Source of the DNA: SIG291 sp045543455 | Lineage (GTDB): Bacteria; Bacillota; Clostridia; Lachnospirales; Lachnospiraceae | Direction of reading: 5' to 3' | DNA: 64,000 nucleotides | Assembly (NCBI GenBank): GCA_045543455.1 | Contig: JAZQMK010000014.1 | Coordinates: forward strand, 1-64,000 | Shown: piece after piece, positions 44,841 through 53,424 of the stretch | Position numbering within the stretch: the first letter of the stretch is position 1 | Layout: each line of letters starts with the position of its first letter | Translations under genes and position numbers: made by a program | The notes under the pieces: generated by a model | What the model was told of the DNA's origin: nothing | Databases searched by the model: none | Seen by the model: the letters and a program-made list of their open reading frames with translations, nothing else

Positions 44841-46415
44841 TTATCCCTCCTCAATTTGTTGAATTGTTTTGTTATGCTTAATAATACTTTCTGCCCTTAA
44901 TTTAAAAAACTTGTCCCTATACCATGGTACTTTTTTTACTCTACAGTATCCATAAGGTGTTATTAATATTGCTTCGCCTGTATTTTTTAGTGTCATTAAA
45001 TCTGATGGTTCTACAATATCTTTTTCATCAAAAGACACTGATATTTTTGCATCTTTTCCCGTTCCGTTCCACGTCTGCTTGCGGACCTTATACTTCCCAC
45101 ACCATGAACACACAGATTTTTGTGTTTTTATAGATGTTGCAGAAAGCACTATTATATATGGGCAGTTACTAATTAGGTCTGCTACCTCGTTTTCAGTAAA
45201 GGCGGACATTAGTGCTTCCGTTGACTGTGTGATTAAAAATAGGCATACTTTTCTACTTCGTAACGTTCTTGCAGCGTCCAAAAGTCTATCGAGTTTCCCT
45301 GCACTTAATATTCTTGGCAACTCATCAATACACATAATTATTGGTTCTGAGTACTCAGGTCTTTTTTCAAGTTCTGCTAACGTTTGGTTTATGATAAGTT
45401 GCAAAACATCATAGTATGCTGACAGTTTTTCTTCTTTTATAGAAAGATATATGCTACATCCTTCTTCAAGCTTATGCGGATTTAGCTTACAGCCATTATC
45501 TTTAAATGCATATCGAATATCTTGGTCATTTGCAAATACGATGATATGATTATTCATCTCGGCGACTATTCCGCCTAGTGTTTCATCCTCCATATTTGAA
45601 AATTGGACTATATATCTGTATTCAACTGAATTTGGATTTGCCTTGTCCATTACACCCTCAATAGATTCTTTAACCGGCTTCTTTAAAATTTCATCAACTA
45701 TACTCACAAAATCTACAAAACCATTTTTGTAATTGAAAATCAACAAGCCAATTAATAAATTTCTTGCTGACGTCTTCCAAAATGGGTCTTTTAAATCAGC
45801 AGGTAGCGAGATTAGTGAATATGCTATATTTTGCATTACCTCCAAAATATCTTGTGTTGTGCTATCTTTATTTAAGGCATAAAAAGGATTATAACCATAT
45901 GTATTTCTGTTCGCTGGATTAAATACAAGTGTATTTTCATCACCATATTTCGCTGTTTTAAAACTCAATTCCCCTTTTATGTCGACCGCAAATTTCCTTA
46001 CTGTTGGATTTGCTAGTAGTGATGGAATTACATTGCACGAACTCTTTCCTGAACCACTCCCTCCAATTAAAAAAATGTGACCATCTTCTTTTAGGTCTTT
46101 GCAAACATATCTGTTGGTTTGTTTATCTTTCCCAAAAACAATACCTGTTGGCACTTTGTATAACAGTCCTTCTTCAATTTTAGGATACATCGCTTTCTTT
46201 TTGCCTAAAAATGCATTTTCTTCTCTTGGTTTTCCCACTTTCTCGACCCAATAAATAAACATCGGCACAAATGATACGATTACAACTAAAAACCATGTAT
46301 CTTTTGTCCAATATAGTTTCGGGTTGTAATCATTTACAAATTTAATGATTACCAACATAATTAATGGTTGTGACCATAGTCCAGTTTGTATAAATTTACC
46401 CAATATCTTTTTCAT
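44841..46415 (-). CDS. VirD4/TraG-type coupling protein
   Basis: 524 residues from the ATG at 46415, set by GGAGGTGAGAGT; the longer frame has no site. Two N-terminal transmembrane helices (about 10-60), Walker A GGSGSGKSS near 108-116, Walker B EPIIMCIDELPRI near 355-367. It hands the relaxase-DNA complex to a mating channel. No VirB4 or channel gene is present in the element, so it must use a helper's channel. Confidence 0.88.
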   Translation of the reverse strand: MKKILGKFIQTGLWSQPLIMLVIIKFVNDYNPKLYWTKDTWFLVVIVSFVPMFIYWVEKVGKPREENAFLGKKKAMYPKIEEGLLYKVPTGIVFGKDKQTNRYVCKDLKEDGHIFLIGGSGSGKSSCNVIPSLLANPTVRKFAVDIKGELSFKTAKYGDENTLVFNPANRNTYGYNPFYALNKDSTTQDILEVMQNIAYSLISLPADLKDPFWKTSARNLLIGLLIFNYKNGFVDFVSIVDEILKKPVKESIEGVMDKANPNSVEYRYIVQFSNMEDETLGGIVAEMNNHIIVFANDQDIRYAFKDNGCKLNPHKLEEGCSIYLSIKEEKLSAYYDVLQLIINQTLAELEKRPEYSEPIIMCIDELPRILSAGKLDRLLDAARTLRSRKVCLFLITQSTEALMSAFTENEVADLISNCPYIIVLSATSIKTQKSVCSWCGKYKVRKQTWNGTGKDAKISVSFDEKDIVEPSDLMTLKNTGEAILITPYGYCRVKKVPWYRDKFFKLRAESIIKHNKTIQQIEEG

Positions 46416-46494
46416 ACTCTCACCTCCATTCTGGCTTCTAATATAATTATCTGCCATTTTTCGCGAAAGTAAACGGATATTTTGATGATTTATA

Positions 46495-46523
46495 TTGATT
46501 TTTTTCAAAAAATGTTGTATATT
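46495..46523 (+). promoter_or_regulatory. Promoter of the duplicated regulator gene
   Basis: TTGATT (46495-46500), a 17-base spacer and TATATT (46518-46523), then AGGGAGC before the ATG at 46559. Divergent from the transfer operon. Confidence 0.55.
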
Positions 46524-46558
46524 TAATTCGTCAACTTAAAAAGGGAGCTATTTTTATT

Positions 46559-47959
46559 ATGAATACATTGGAAAAACAATTAAAGGAAGTCCAAAGTAGG
46601 ACAACTGAATATTTTGAATTTATCTTTAACAAAGAAATAACTTTGGGTAGCAGATTAAAAAAGTGGAGAGAACTAAATAAAATATCAAAGACTGATATGG
46701 CAGAAGCACTTTACAATTATCGTTGTTATTTATGCCTTGAAGATGATGATAATAAAAGCTTATCAAAAGAGAAACGAATTTCATCACTTATAAAAACATA
46801 TTCTCAATGGGAAACAAAAGAAACTGATTCATTCTTTGCTAGTACACCTTTTTCTTTAGAAAATTTGTTTATTTTAAAACACTTGCTACATTGTGATTAC
46901 GAATTTTTATTTGGCGAAATTGATACTCTTCATAAACATACTAAGGCTTTAACTAAATTAACAGGTTTAACTATTGCTTCCATTGAAAAATTGCTCAGCT
47001 ACTTTCAAATTGCAAAAAGTAATAATACTATGTTTATTTCTACAAACTATTCACGTGAGCTTATTAACACTTTAGACCTTTTAATTTCAGATGATGACTT
47101 TATGACATATCTTAGTTATTACATAACAGAATATAAATCTGAAGATGTTTCTCCTATAACTATAACTAAACCTGTAGCAGGTATTGCATCTGAAGATGCC
47201 TATATGGATGGAAACGAAGAATTTCTTAATACAGAAACAGTAAATCTTATTTACAAGCTTACTATTTCAAACAAACTCTGTCAGTTACGTGACCAATCAT
47301 ATGTAAAAAATTGTGTGTTTGAAAAATCATCTATTCCTTATGTTGGAGATTTTTTTATCGCAGATCCAACTGACACATTGGGAGAGCGATTAAAAAAATG
47401 GAGAAAATTAAATAACTACACCCAACAAGACGTATGCGACTTAATTCTGTTATATTACATGAAACATAATTTACGTCCAACACCTTCAAATGATAAAGAA
47501 AAAGCAACATTAAAAGCAACTATTTTAAGAAACTACCAAAATTGGGAATCAAAACGTGATGCTTCTAAGGATACTCGTTTATCAATGCATGATATCCAAA
47601 TGCTTAAAGAAATAATGAATTGTGATTATGAGTTTTTGTTTGGTGAAATCAATTCTCTAAAAGTTCCTGAATTAACAATATATAATAAACTTGGATTAAG
47701 TGAAGAAACTGTGGAAAAATTAGAAAATTATTCTAATGAATGGATACAAGAGCAAATACAACAAAGTAGAGACATTCTTACTACGATTAATTTATTACTA
47801 ACAGATAATGATTTATTAACTTCTCTAGCTTACTTTTTCTCTGATTTACCTTATATAGTAAATACAGATTCAAAAATACTCCTTGATGAAAAGGAATGTA
47901 AAAATATTTTTCTTCCTGCTATATGTGAGTGTTTTAATAAATTGCATAAACAGATTTAA
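46559..47959 (+). CDS. Tandemly duplicated HTH-type regulator
   Basis: 466 residues formed by two homologous halves. Half 1 starts TLGSRLKKWRELNKISKTDM (about 28) and half 2 TLGERLKKWRKLNNYTQQDV (about 274); each continues with a YSQWE/YQNWE motif and then LLHCDYEFLFGEID or IMNCDYEFLFGEIN. The opening resembles an XRE helix-turn-helix. A single chain with two DNA-binding units would be a built-in dimer. It faces away from the transfer operon, which it probably controls. Confidence 0.72.
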   Translation: MNTLEKQLKEVQSRTTEYFEFIFNKEITLGSRLKKWRELNKISKTDMAEALYNYRCYLCLEDDDNKSLSKEKRISSLIKTYSQWETKETDSFFASTPFSLENLFILKHLLHCDYEFLFGEIDTLHKHTKALTKLTGLTIASIEKLLSYFQIAKSNNTMFISTNYSRELINTLDLLISDDDFMTYLSYYITEYKSEDVSPITITKPVAGIASEDAYMDGNEEFLNTETVNLIYKLTISNKLCQLRDQSYVKNCVFEKSSIPYVGDFFIADPTDTLGERLKKWRKLNNYTQQDVCDLILLYYMKHNLRPTPSNDKEKATLKATILRNYQNWESKRDASKDTRLSMHDIQMLKEIMNCDYEFLFGEINSLKVPELTIYNKLGLSEETVEKLENYSNEWIQEQIQQSRDILTTINLLLTDNDLLTSLAYFFSDLPYIVNTDSKILLDEKECKNIFLPAICECFNKLHKQI

Positions 47960-47963
47960 AAAT

Positions 47964-48003
47964 AACCTACGGCCATTTACTTTTATGTGAATGACTGTAG
48001 GTT
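47964..48003. terminator. Hairpin between convergent regulator and Rho-like genes
   Basis: AACCTAC (47964-47970) and GTAGGTT (47997-48003), with an inner CATT/AATG pair. Weak U-runs; it may serve both genes. Confidence 0.5.
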
Positions 48004-48833
48004 TAAATATACTCTAATATTTCAGTAATTCTTTTTTTACTTCTTCTTATCTCTTGCGCTTTCTTCTGTTCATTTTGTGAAAGTAATAAATCATCTCTTC
48101 GTGTGCTTGATTTTTCAATATTAATTGCAGGAAAGGTTCTCTGTTCTGCAAGCTTTCTATCAAGCACAAGTTCCATATTCCCTGTTCCTTTAAATTCCTC
48201 GTAAATCATATCATCCATTTTACTTCCAGTTTCTATTAATGCTGTTGCTATTATAGTTAAACTACCACCTTCTATAGTATTTCGCGCAGCTCCAAAAATC
48301 TTTTTTACTGGCAACAATGCCAATGGGTCCATGCCTCCTGAAAGTGTTTTCCCACTAGGTGACGTCACAATGTTATATGCTCTTGCAAGTCTTGTAATAC
48401 TGTCTAATAATATTACAACATCTTTACCCAATACCACTTTTCTTTTTGCATACTCTATTGTTAGCTCTACATATCTAGTATGATTTTGAGGTCGTTTATC
48501 AAATGTAGATGCCAAAACTTTTAAACGATTGGTAAAATCCATAAAACTTTCTTTAATGTCAGTTACCTCTTCAGGTCGTTCATCAATCAACAAAATAATA
48601 ATTAATATATTAGGATTATTACATAGTATTGACTGCGCCATATCTTTTAATAGTGTTGTTTTTCCTACTTTAGGAGGAGCTACAATAAGTCCTCTTTGTC
48701 CTTTTCCTATTGGAGAAATAATATCTATTAATTTCATTGTCTTTGAACTATTAAGATATATTCTCTCATTAGGAAATATTGGTGTAAGGTCTTCAAACTG
48801 CTTCCTATTACTATATCTCTCTATAATTAACAC
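48003..48833 (-). CDS. Rho ATPase core without the N-terminal RNA-binding domain
   Basis: 276 residues homologous to the ATPase part of transcription terminator Rho, starting where E. coli Rho is at about residue 140. Walker A APPKVGKTTLL (about 52-62), Walker B VVILLDSITRLARAYN, the Q-loop/R-loop region (SGGMDPLALLPVKKIFGAAR) and the arginine-finger region (EEFKGTGNMELVLDRKLAE) are all conserved. The primary RNA-binding domain and the last 30 or so residues are missing. The start appears to be GTG at 48833, with AAGGAAG just before it; the spacing is tight. Rho normally works as a hexamer with both RNA-binding sites. Confidence 0.8.
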   Translation of the reverse strand: MLIIERYSNRKQFEDLTPIFPNERIYLNSSKTMKLIDIISPIGKGQRGLIVAPPKVGKTTLLKDMAQSILCNNPNILIIILLIDERPEEVTDIKESFMDFTNRLKVLASTFDKRPQNHTRYVELTIEYAKRKVVLGKDVVILLDSITRLARAYNIVTSPSGKTLSGGMDPLALLPVKKIFGAARNTIEGGSLTIIATALIETGSKMDDMIYEEFKGTGNMELVLDRKLAEQRTFPAINIEKSSTRRDDLLLSQNEQKKAQEIRRSKKRITEILEYI

Positions 48834-48932
48834 CTTCCTTATAACATAAAATACATATACTTATATAACTGTATATACTGTTATAATTTACTACTTTTCT
48901 TTATCATAAAATACACTAAATACAGTACTATA

Positions 48933-49013
48933 TTATATAAAGATTACAACCAAAATCAATATTATCTCCACAACACCAATGGCTTTTACCTTCATTTTCA
49001 TTAATTTTTTCAT
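48933..49013 (-). pseudogene. flp: 5' half of the Flp1-like pilin gene, cut by the mobile element
   Basis: An ATG at 49013 after TAGGAGG opens MKKLMKMKVKAIGVVEI...LVV, then runs 3 codons into element DNA and stops at 48933. It has the Flp1 leader: a short basic stretch, Gly at the peptidase site, then VVE and a hydrophobic helix. It lies directly after tadC as expected. The peptide is too short to make a pilus. The 3' half is at 26923-27026. Confidence 0.88.
48945..48955. repeat. Right attachment repeat (attR core) of the mobile element
   Basis: TACAACCAAAA, identical to 27016-27026. Left and right contexts differ outside these 11 bases. Confidence 0.85.
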
Positions 49014-49023
49014 ATTTAACCTC

Positions 49024-50355
49024 CTAAAATTCAATCATACTAAGTGCCGGAACCATAATTATTACTAATACTACTAAAAGCATTAAAACAATTGGTAATA
49101 AGAGTTTAGTTCCTGCCTCTTCGCCCAGCTTCTTTGCCAGATTTTTTCTATCCTCAAATGCATTTTCAACTTCTCTTTTTAAAGACTCCTTCAAGTCATT
49201 TGTACCTTTTTTTATATTTTGTTCCAGGAGCATCCCTAATTTTACATACTCGTGTAACTTACAACGTTTACCATACTCTGCATAGGCTATTCCTTCAGCC
49301 ACTCCTGCCTGTAGATGATTATAGGTTACTATCATTTCTTCATAAGCAGGCTTTTTCTTTACCCTGTTTTGTTTGTAATCCATTATTATTTTCTCCCAGG
49401 CCATTCTAGTAGTCATACCTGCACCAATTAGCAGAGTCAGCTTTGAAACAATCTCCGGATAATCAAGTCTTAGACTAGTAACCCTTTCTTTGCTCAATTT
49501 ACTTATCTTTGATTCAAAGGATAAATATACAATAATAAGAATAATTACACTTAATATAATAATACTTACCGTATCGTCATCCTTTTTTTCATAATAGGTC
49601 AGTGCCAGTCCATTTACGGATTCAGGTAAATTCACTTCCTTTTGTGTAATATTTGATGAGTCCGCATTAATAAGCAACAGATTTAACTCATTTAAAATAT
49701 TTTCTTTTTCTGTATATACAGGGGGAATTACTTTTACATCAATAGAATAATCAATGTAATATTTTTCGTAGCTTAGAGTTGCTACAAGACATACATACTC
49801 TCCATCATTTTCAACTAGTTCACTATTAACCTTACCATTACCTGATATTAGTGAGTAATCAGAAATATTCCATTTTACTTTTACAGCTCCATTTTCCATA
49901 GAATTAACAAGATTTAAATCTGAATTAACCTCTAAAAGACTTTTATTTTTCCCTAAAATTACAAGCTTTAATTCTTCAAAAAGCTGGTCGAAATGTTCAA
50001 AAATCTGTTCCTCGCTCATCACCTGATTGCTGATATTTACACTTATAGTTTCGTCAAAGTTTTCACCACTTACATTAACCTGGTACTCCTTATCTCCACC
50101 AAAGTAATCATTTCTACTAAGCTTAGTTATTATTTTTTTGCCCCTATCTGCTGTCAAAAATGTTACACCTACAACAATAACTAATATAATAGCTACTAAC
50201 AAAATAGTTGAATACTTTTTTAAAATATATTCCTGTAGCTTCTTTTCATCCTTTATTCCAATGGATTCCAGCTTTTTTCTCTCCATATTTTTTATAAACG
50301 AAGCTTTCAAAAATATTTTTGCAGGTCCATATAAAAACTTTACGCCATTTTTCAC
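49024..50355 (-). CDS. tadC: TadC-like inner-membrane protein with a large insertion
   Basis: About 443 residues from a GTG at 50355 (GGGGGG site). One transmembrane helix near 48-72, an extracytoplasmic domain of about 190 residues, a second helix near 265-283, and a T2SF domain (LDYPEIVSKLTLLIGAGMTT, then EEAGTKLLLPIVLMLLVVLVII). Normal TadC proteins have about 290-320 residues and lack the extracytoplasmic domain. It forms the platform of the pilus machine with TadB. Confidence 0.8.
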   Translation of the reverse strand: MKNGVKFLYGPAKIFLKASFIKNMERKKLESIGIKDEKKLQEYILKKYSTILLVAIILVIVVGVTFLTADRGKKIITKLSRNDYFGGDKEYQVNVSGENFDETISVNISNQVMSEEQIFEHFDQLFEELKLVILGKNKSLLEVNSDLNLVNSMENGAVKVKWNISDYSLISGNGKVNSELVENDGEYVCLVATLSYEKYYIDYSIDVKVIPPVYTEKENILNELNLLLINADSSNITQKEVNLPESVNGLALTYYEKKDDDTVSIIILSVIILIIVYLSFESKISKLSKERVTSLRLDYPEIVSKLTLLIGAGMTTRMAWEKIIMDYKQNRVKKKPAYEEMIVTYNHLQAGVAEGIAYAEYGKRCKLHEYVKLGMLLEQNIKKGTNDLKESLKREVENAFEDRKNLAKKLGEEAGTKLLLPIVLMLLVVLVIIMVPALSMIEF

Positions 50356-50365
50356 ACAATCCCCC

Positions 50366-51073
50366 CTATACATCAATTCTTACAATCTTTCTTCCCCAGA
50401 AATATCCCACAGCATATATCAAAAGACATATACTCATAACCACTATGCCCATAAGATTACCATACATTTTTTCAAACATTTGTGGATTCCCCATTTTCAT
50501 ATATACAATAATTCCCATAGGCACTAGGCTCATTATGGTATGCTCATATTTTTTTGCTGCTACCAATACGGATATTTCCTTTTTTGTTTCAATCTTTTCA
50601 GATATAATCCCTGCCGTATTTCGTATAATCTCAATCATGTCTCCGCCACTTCTTTTTGCATATTTAAATATCTCTGCAAATATAATAATATCTTCGTTAT
50701 TGCTTCTCATCGCAAAATCCATAAGCGCAGTTTCCACATTTATGTTCATATTTATTTTATTAATAATATTACGAAATTCCTTAACAATTCCGGACTTTTC
50801 GCCATATAGCAGTTTCAAGTCTACCGTTGCTTCCCTAAATGAATTTTCGATGGAATATCCAACATTTAAAGAAGCCACTACAGCAAGCATTCCTTCCTTA
50901 AATTCCTGTGCTAAAAGTTCATCTTCTTTTCGCTTCCTTTCCTTTTTACAAAGTTTCAAATAAGGTATTAACAAGGGTAAAAATAATACTGCCACTAAAA
51001 CATTTCCATAAAATAAATATCCAATACACATAAGCAATAAAATGCCTATTATTAAATCTTTTAGAACCTTCAT
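50366..51073 (-). CDS. tadB: TadB-like inner-membrane platform protein
   Basis: 235 residues with a T2SF domain: EEFKEGMLAVVASLNVGYSIENSF (about 40-63) and AKRSGGDMIEIIRNTA. Transmembrane helices at about 5-38 (two close segments), 160-185 and 195-225. It overlaps both flanking genes, cpaF by 4 bases and tadC by a few bases, a tight operon. It provides the platform for pilin extraction by CpaF. Confidence 0.85.
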   Translation of the reverse strand: MKVLKDLIIGILLLMCIGYLFYGNVLVAVLFLPLLIPYLKLCKKERKRKEDELLAQEFKEGMLAVVASLNVGYSIENSFREATVDLKLLYGEKSGIVKEFRNIINKINMNINVETALMDFAMRSNNEDIIIFAEIFKYAKRSGGDMIEIIRNTAGIISEKIETKKEISVLVAAKKYEHTIMSLVPMGIIVYMKMGNPQMFEKMYGNLMGIVVMSICLLIYAVGYFWGRKIVRIDV

Positions 51074-52254
51074 ACCATACCTGCCATCATTAATTTTTCA
51101 TTATGTAGGAGTTGTCCGATTCTTGTAAGACCATTGGTTTCATCAAAAATGTATAACGGATTTAAAATTATTTCACCATTTTTGTATTCATCAATCTCAA
51201 CAATCTCCATTATCCTTCTTTTTTTGTCTTTAAATCTTGCTAAATGAACAATGATATCAATGGATGAAGCAATTTGTCCCCTTATAGCCTCTAATGGCAT
51301 ATCCATTCCCATAAGTACCATAGTTTCTAATCGGCTGAGCATATCCTTTGAACTGTTACTATGTCCGGTTGAAAGACTACCGTCATGCCCCGTATTCATG
51401 GCCTGTAATAAATCAATACATTCCTCACCACGAACTTCTCCTATAATAACACGATCCGGCCTCATTCTTAATGCTGATTTAATTAATGCCCTAATCTTAA
51501 TCTCATTTTTCCCTTCAGTATTAGAATTTCTAGCCTCCAGCCTTATAAGATTTCTCACATTATGTATCTGTAGTTCTGCAGAATCTTCTATGGTAATTAC
51601 TCTCTCATCCTCATCGATATAATTTGATAAAACATTCAAAAACGTTGTTTTTCCTGAGCTTGTAGAACCTGATATAAAAATATTGTATCTGGCTTTTACA
51701 AGTTTTTCTAAAAACTCTGCCGCATCCTTGGTTATACTTCCAAATTCAATAAGCTTGTCCATAGTAAGTGGTTTTTCGTAGAACTTTCTTATGGTAATTG
51801 CCGGACCGTCTATGGCAATCGGCGGTAGTACAATATTTACTCTTGAACCATCACTTAAACGAGTATCTAATATTGGTGTTGCCTCATTAACAATTCGATT
51901 AGATTTTGCCGCTATCTGCTGAACTATATCATCTAACTTTTCATTACTTACAAAGCTTTTATTCCAGTGACTTACACTTCCATTTTTTTCTACAAAAATA
52001 TCCTTGTATCCATTAATCATAATCTCGGTAATGGCATTATCTTGTAGCAGTTCCTCTAAAATATCCAATTTTTTAATGGAATTAAAAATTCTATTTCTAC
52101 ATTCAATTCTGTCAATAATGGAAATATACTCAAAATCCGTGCTCTGCCTCATAACAAAATCAATGGCTTCATATAATCTCTCATTGCTAATTTCATCTGA
52201 AATATCAATATGTTCAAGGACCTTTTCTTTTAAAAGAAGTACTAATTCTTCCAC
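51070..52254 (-). CDS. tadA: CpaF/TadA secretion ATPase
   Basis: 394 residues of the GSPII_E/PilB-like family in the CpaF branch. Walker A SGSTSSGKTTFL (about 200-211), Asp box ERVITIEDSAEL, Walker B RPDRVIIGEVRGEE and His box GHDGSLSTGHSNS. It powers Flp pilus assembly. It overlaps cpaE by 13 bases and tadB by 4. Confidence 0.93.
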   Translation of the reverse strand: MEELVLLLKEKVLEHIDISDEISNERLYEAIDFVMRQSTDFEYISIIDRIECRNRIFNSIKKLDILEELLQDNAITEIMINGYKDIFVEKNGSVSHWNKSFVSNEKLDDIVQQIAAKSNRIVNEATPILDTRLSDGSRVNIVLPPIAIDGPAITIRKFYEKPLTMDKLIEFGSITKDAAEFLEKLVKARYNIFISGSTSSGKTTFLNVLSNYIDEDERVITIEDSAELQIHNVRNLIRLEARNSNTEGKNEIKIRALIKSALRMRPDRVIIGEVRGEECIDLLQAMNTGHDGSLSTGHSNSSKDMLSRLETMVLMGMDMPLEAIRGQIASSIDIIVHLARFKDKKRRIMEIVEIDEYKNGEIILNPLYIFDETNGLTRIGQLLHNEKLMMAGMV

Positions 52255-53249
52255 TCGATAACCTCCCTTACATACCTTTCAAACCCTTCATTTACAATTA
52301 TCTGAGAAAACGCTTCAGCATTTGCCAGTTCTTTAATATAAGGAATTTCAATGTAACTTAACCTTTCTGTTAGTTGTCCGTTTTTTATGCTTTCCAAATG
52401 CTTATTAAATTCTTTTATCTTCTCTTTTGCCTGTGAATTCTTCAATTCCGGAACATATATTACATCACATAGTTTAAATATTTCTTCCCTTGAAAATGCA
52501 ATATTTCCAAAATCAATAATGACCACATTATACGGTCCTTCATCAATTAAATATTGAAAAAAATCTCTCCATATTTCAATAGGTGTACCATATATATCCT
52601 TAATACATTTTACTGACGGCAAAATTTCAATATTGTGAATATAGCTTAACATTCTTTCCATTTTTATAAACAGCTTACTCTTATCGTCCATATAACTAAT
52701 CAGCGCATCTGACAATGTATAATTAAAATTATCTCCCACAAAATACTCTAACCCCGAATATTCCTCAAGACTAACATAAATAGTCTTATATTTTTTCCCA
52801 AATTCCTTAGCAAGCATCAGACTAAAAGATGTCTTAAAGCTCCTTCCAACCGGAGAATACACACCTATTACCTTCTTAAAAATACCATTAGTACTTATTA
52901 TATGGCTATTCTTCTCATCGTTAATGTAAGTAATAAGCTCTGCAACAATACTTTTCATAGACTGATATTTGTAAATATACAAATTTCCTTCAGTAACTGT
53001 TTTCTCCCTTGCTAATATTAGTTTTACAGAAACATTATCACTTTCAAAATCTTTATAATCCTCAGGCACAAGTAAAAGTTCCACGTAATTATTAAAAACA
53101 TATTCCTGTAAAGCTTCAAAATTATCAAATCCAACTGCCTCAATCAACAAATTGGGTCTGCTGTTGATATAATCAACAAATTTAAAAATATACTCCCTGT
53201 TGTCATCCAAAACAGCACAAACTACTTTTCCTATAGGCAACACCTCCAA
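52242..53249 (-). CDS. CpaE/TadZ-like protein
   Basis: About 335 residues. The N-terminus (VVCAVLDDNREYIFKFVDYI) resembles a degenerate receiver domain; the rest is a MinD/ParA-like domain with IGVYSPVGRSFKTSFSLMLA where a Walker A lies, altered from the canonical GKGG pattern, and VVIIDFGNIAF as Walker B. CpaE/TadZ localises the pilus machine. The start is uncertain: TTG at 53249 overlaps the GGAGG; an in-frame TTG at 53240 or ATA at 53231 would suit the spacing differently. Confidence 0.78.
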   Translation of the reverse strand: MEVLPIGKVVCAVLDDNREYIFKFVDYINSRPNLLIEAVGFDNFEALQEYVFNNYVELLLVPEDYKDFESDNVSVKLILAREKTVTEGNLYIYKYQSMKSIVAELITYINDEKNSHIISTNGIFKKVIGVYSPVGRSFKTSFSLMLAKEFGKKYKTIYVSLEEYSGLEYFVGDNFNYTLSDALISYMDDKSKLFIKMERMLSYIHNIEILPSVKCIKDIYGTPIEIWRDFFQYLIDEGPYNVVIIDFGNIAFSREEIFKLCDVIYVPELKNSQAKEKIKEFNKHLESIKNGQLTERLSYIEIPYIKELANAEAFSQIIVNEGFERYVREVIEWKN

Positions 53250-53277
53250 ATATTAAATTGTTATCTAGGGAAATTGT

Positions 53278-53293
53278 AAATGCGAACGCATTT
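53278..53293. promoter_or_regulatory. Inverted repeat in the tad operon leader
   Basis: AAATGCG-AA-CGCATTT, a perfect 7-base inverted repeat between the promoter and the first gene. It could be an operator. Confidence 0.45.
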
Positions 53294-53306
53294 GATTAAG
53301 ATTATG

Positions 53307-53341
53307 TAACATATGTTAGCACCTTTTTTTCAGTCAGTCAA
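53307..53341 (-). promoter_or_regulatory. Promoter of the tad operon with palindrome over the -10 box
   Basis: On the minus strand TTGACT (53336-53341), a 17-base spacer and TAACAT (53313-53318) preceded by TGC. The 12-base palindrome TAACATATGTTA (53307-53318) overlaps the -10 box, so a repressor could block it. This is the only convincing promoter seen for the whole Tad locus. Confidence 0.65.
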
Positions 53342-53424
53342 TACCTTTTTTAATTATTTTGAATAAGAATCCCAAAAATAAGCAATAATTTATTTATAAA
53401 ATAATGATAAAGGACGGTTATATC

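Larger units (their letters stand above)
27027..48955. mobile_element. Integrative mobilizable element inserted in flp
   Basis: About 21.9 kb between 11-bp direct repeats. It carries a Tn554-like integration set (three tyrosine recombinases and a DUF6262/TnpC-like protein), ParMR, a sigma factor, a MOBQ relaxase with oriT, ArdC, a VirD4-type coupling protein, regulators and cargo. It lacks VirB4, VirB6 and other mating-pore genes, so it should need a helper. Tn554-family elements insert site-specifically without terminal inverted repeats, which fits the ends seen. Exact crossover bases within the repeats are unknown. Confidence 0.87.

Noticed and set aside
46416..46508. N-terminal extension of the coupling protein
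   Set aside because: No ribosome binding site; GGAGGTGAG is placed directly before the ATG at 46415, and the extension crosses the divergent promoter region.
27027..48955. Fully self-transmissible ICE
   Set aside because: No VirB4, VirB6 or other channel gene could be found in any frame, so mobilizable element is the safer call.
27027..48955. Prophage
   Set aside because: No capsid, portal, terminase, tail or lysis gene is present; the genes are of conjugation type.
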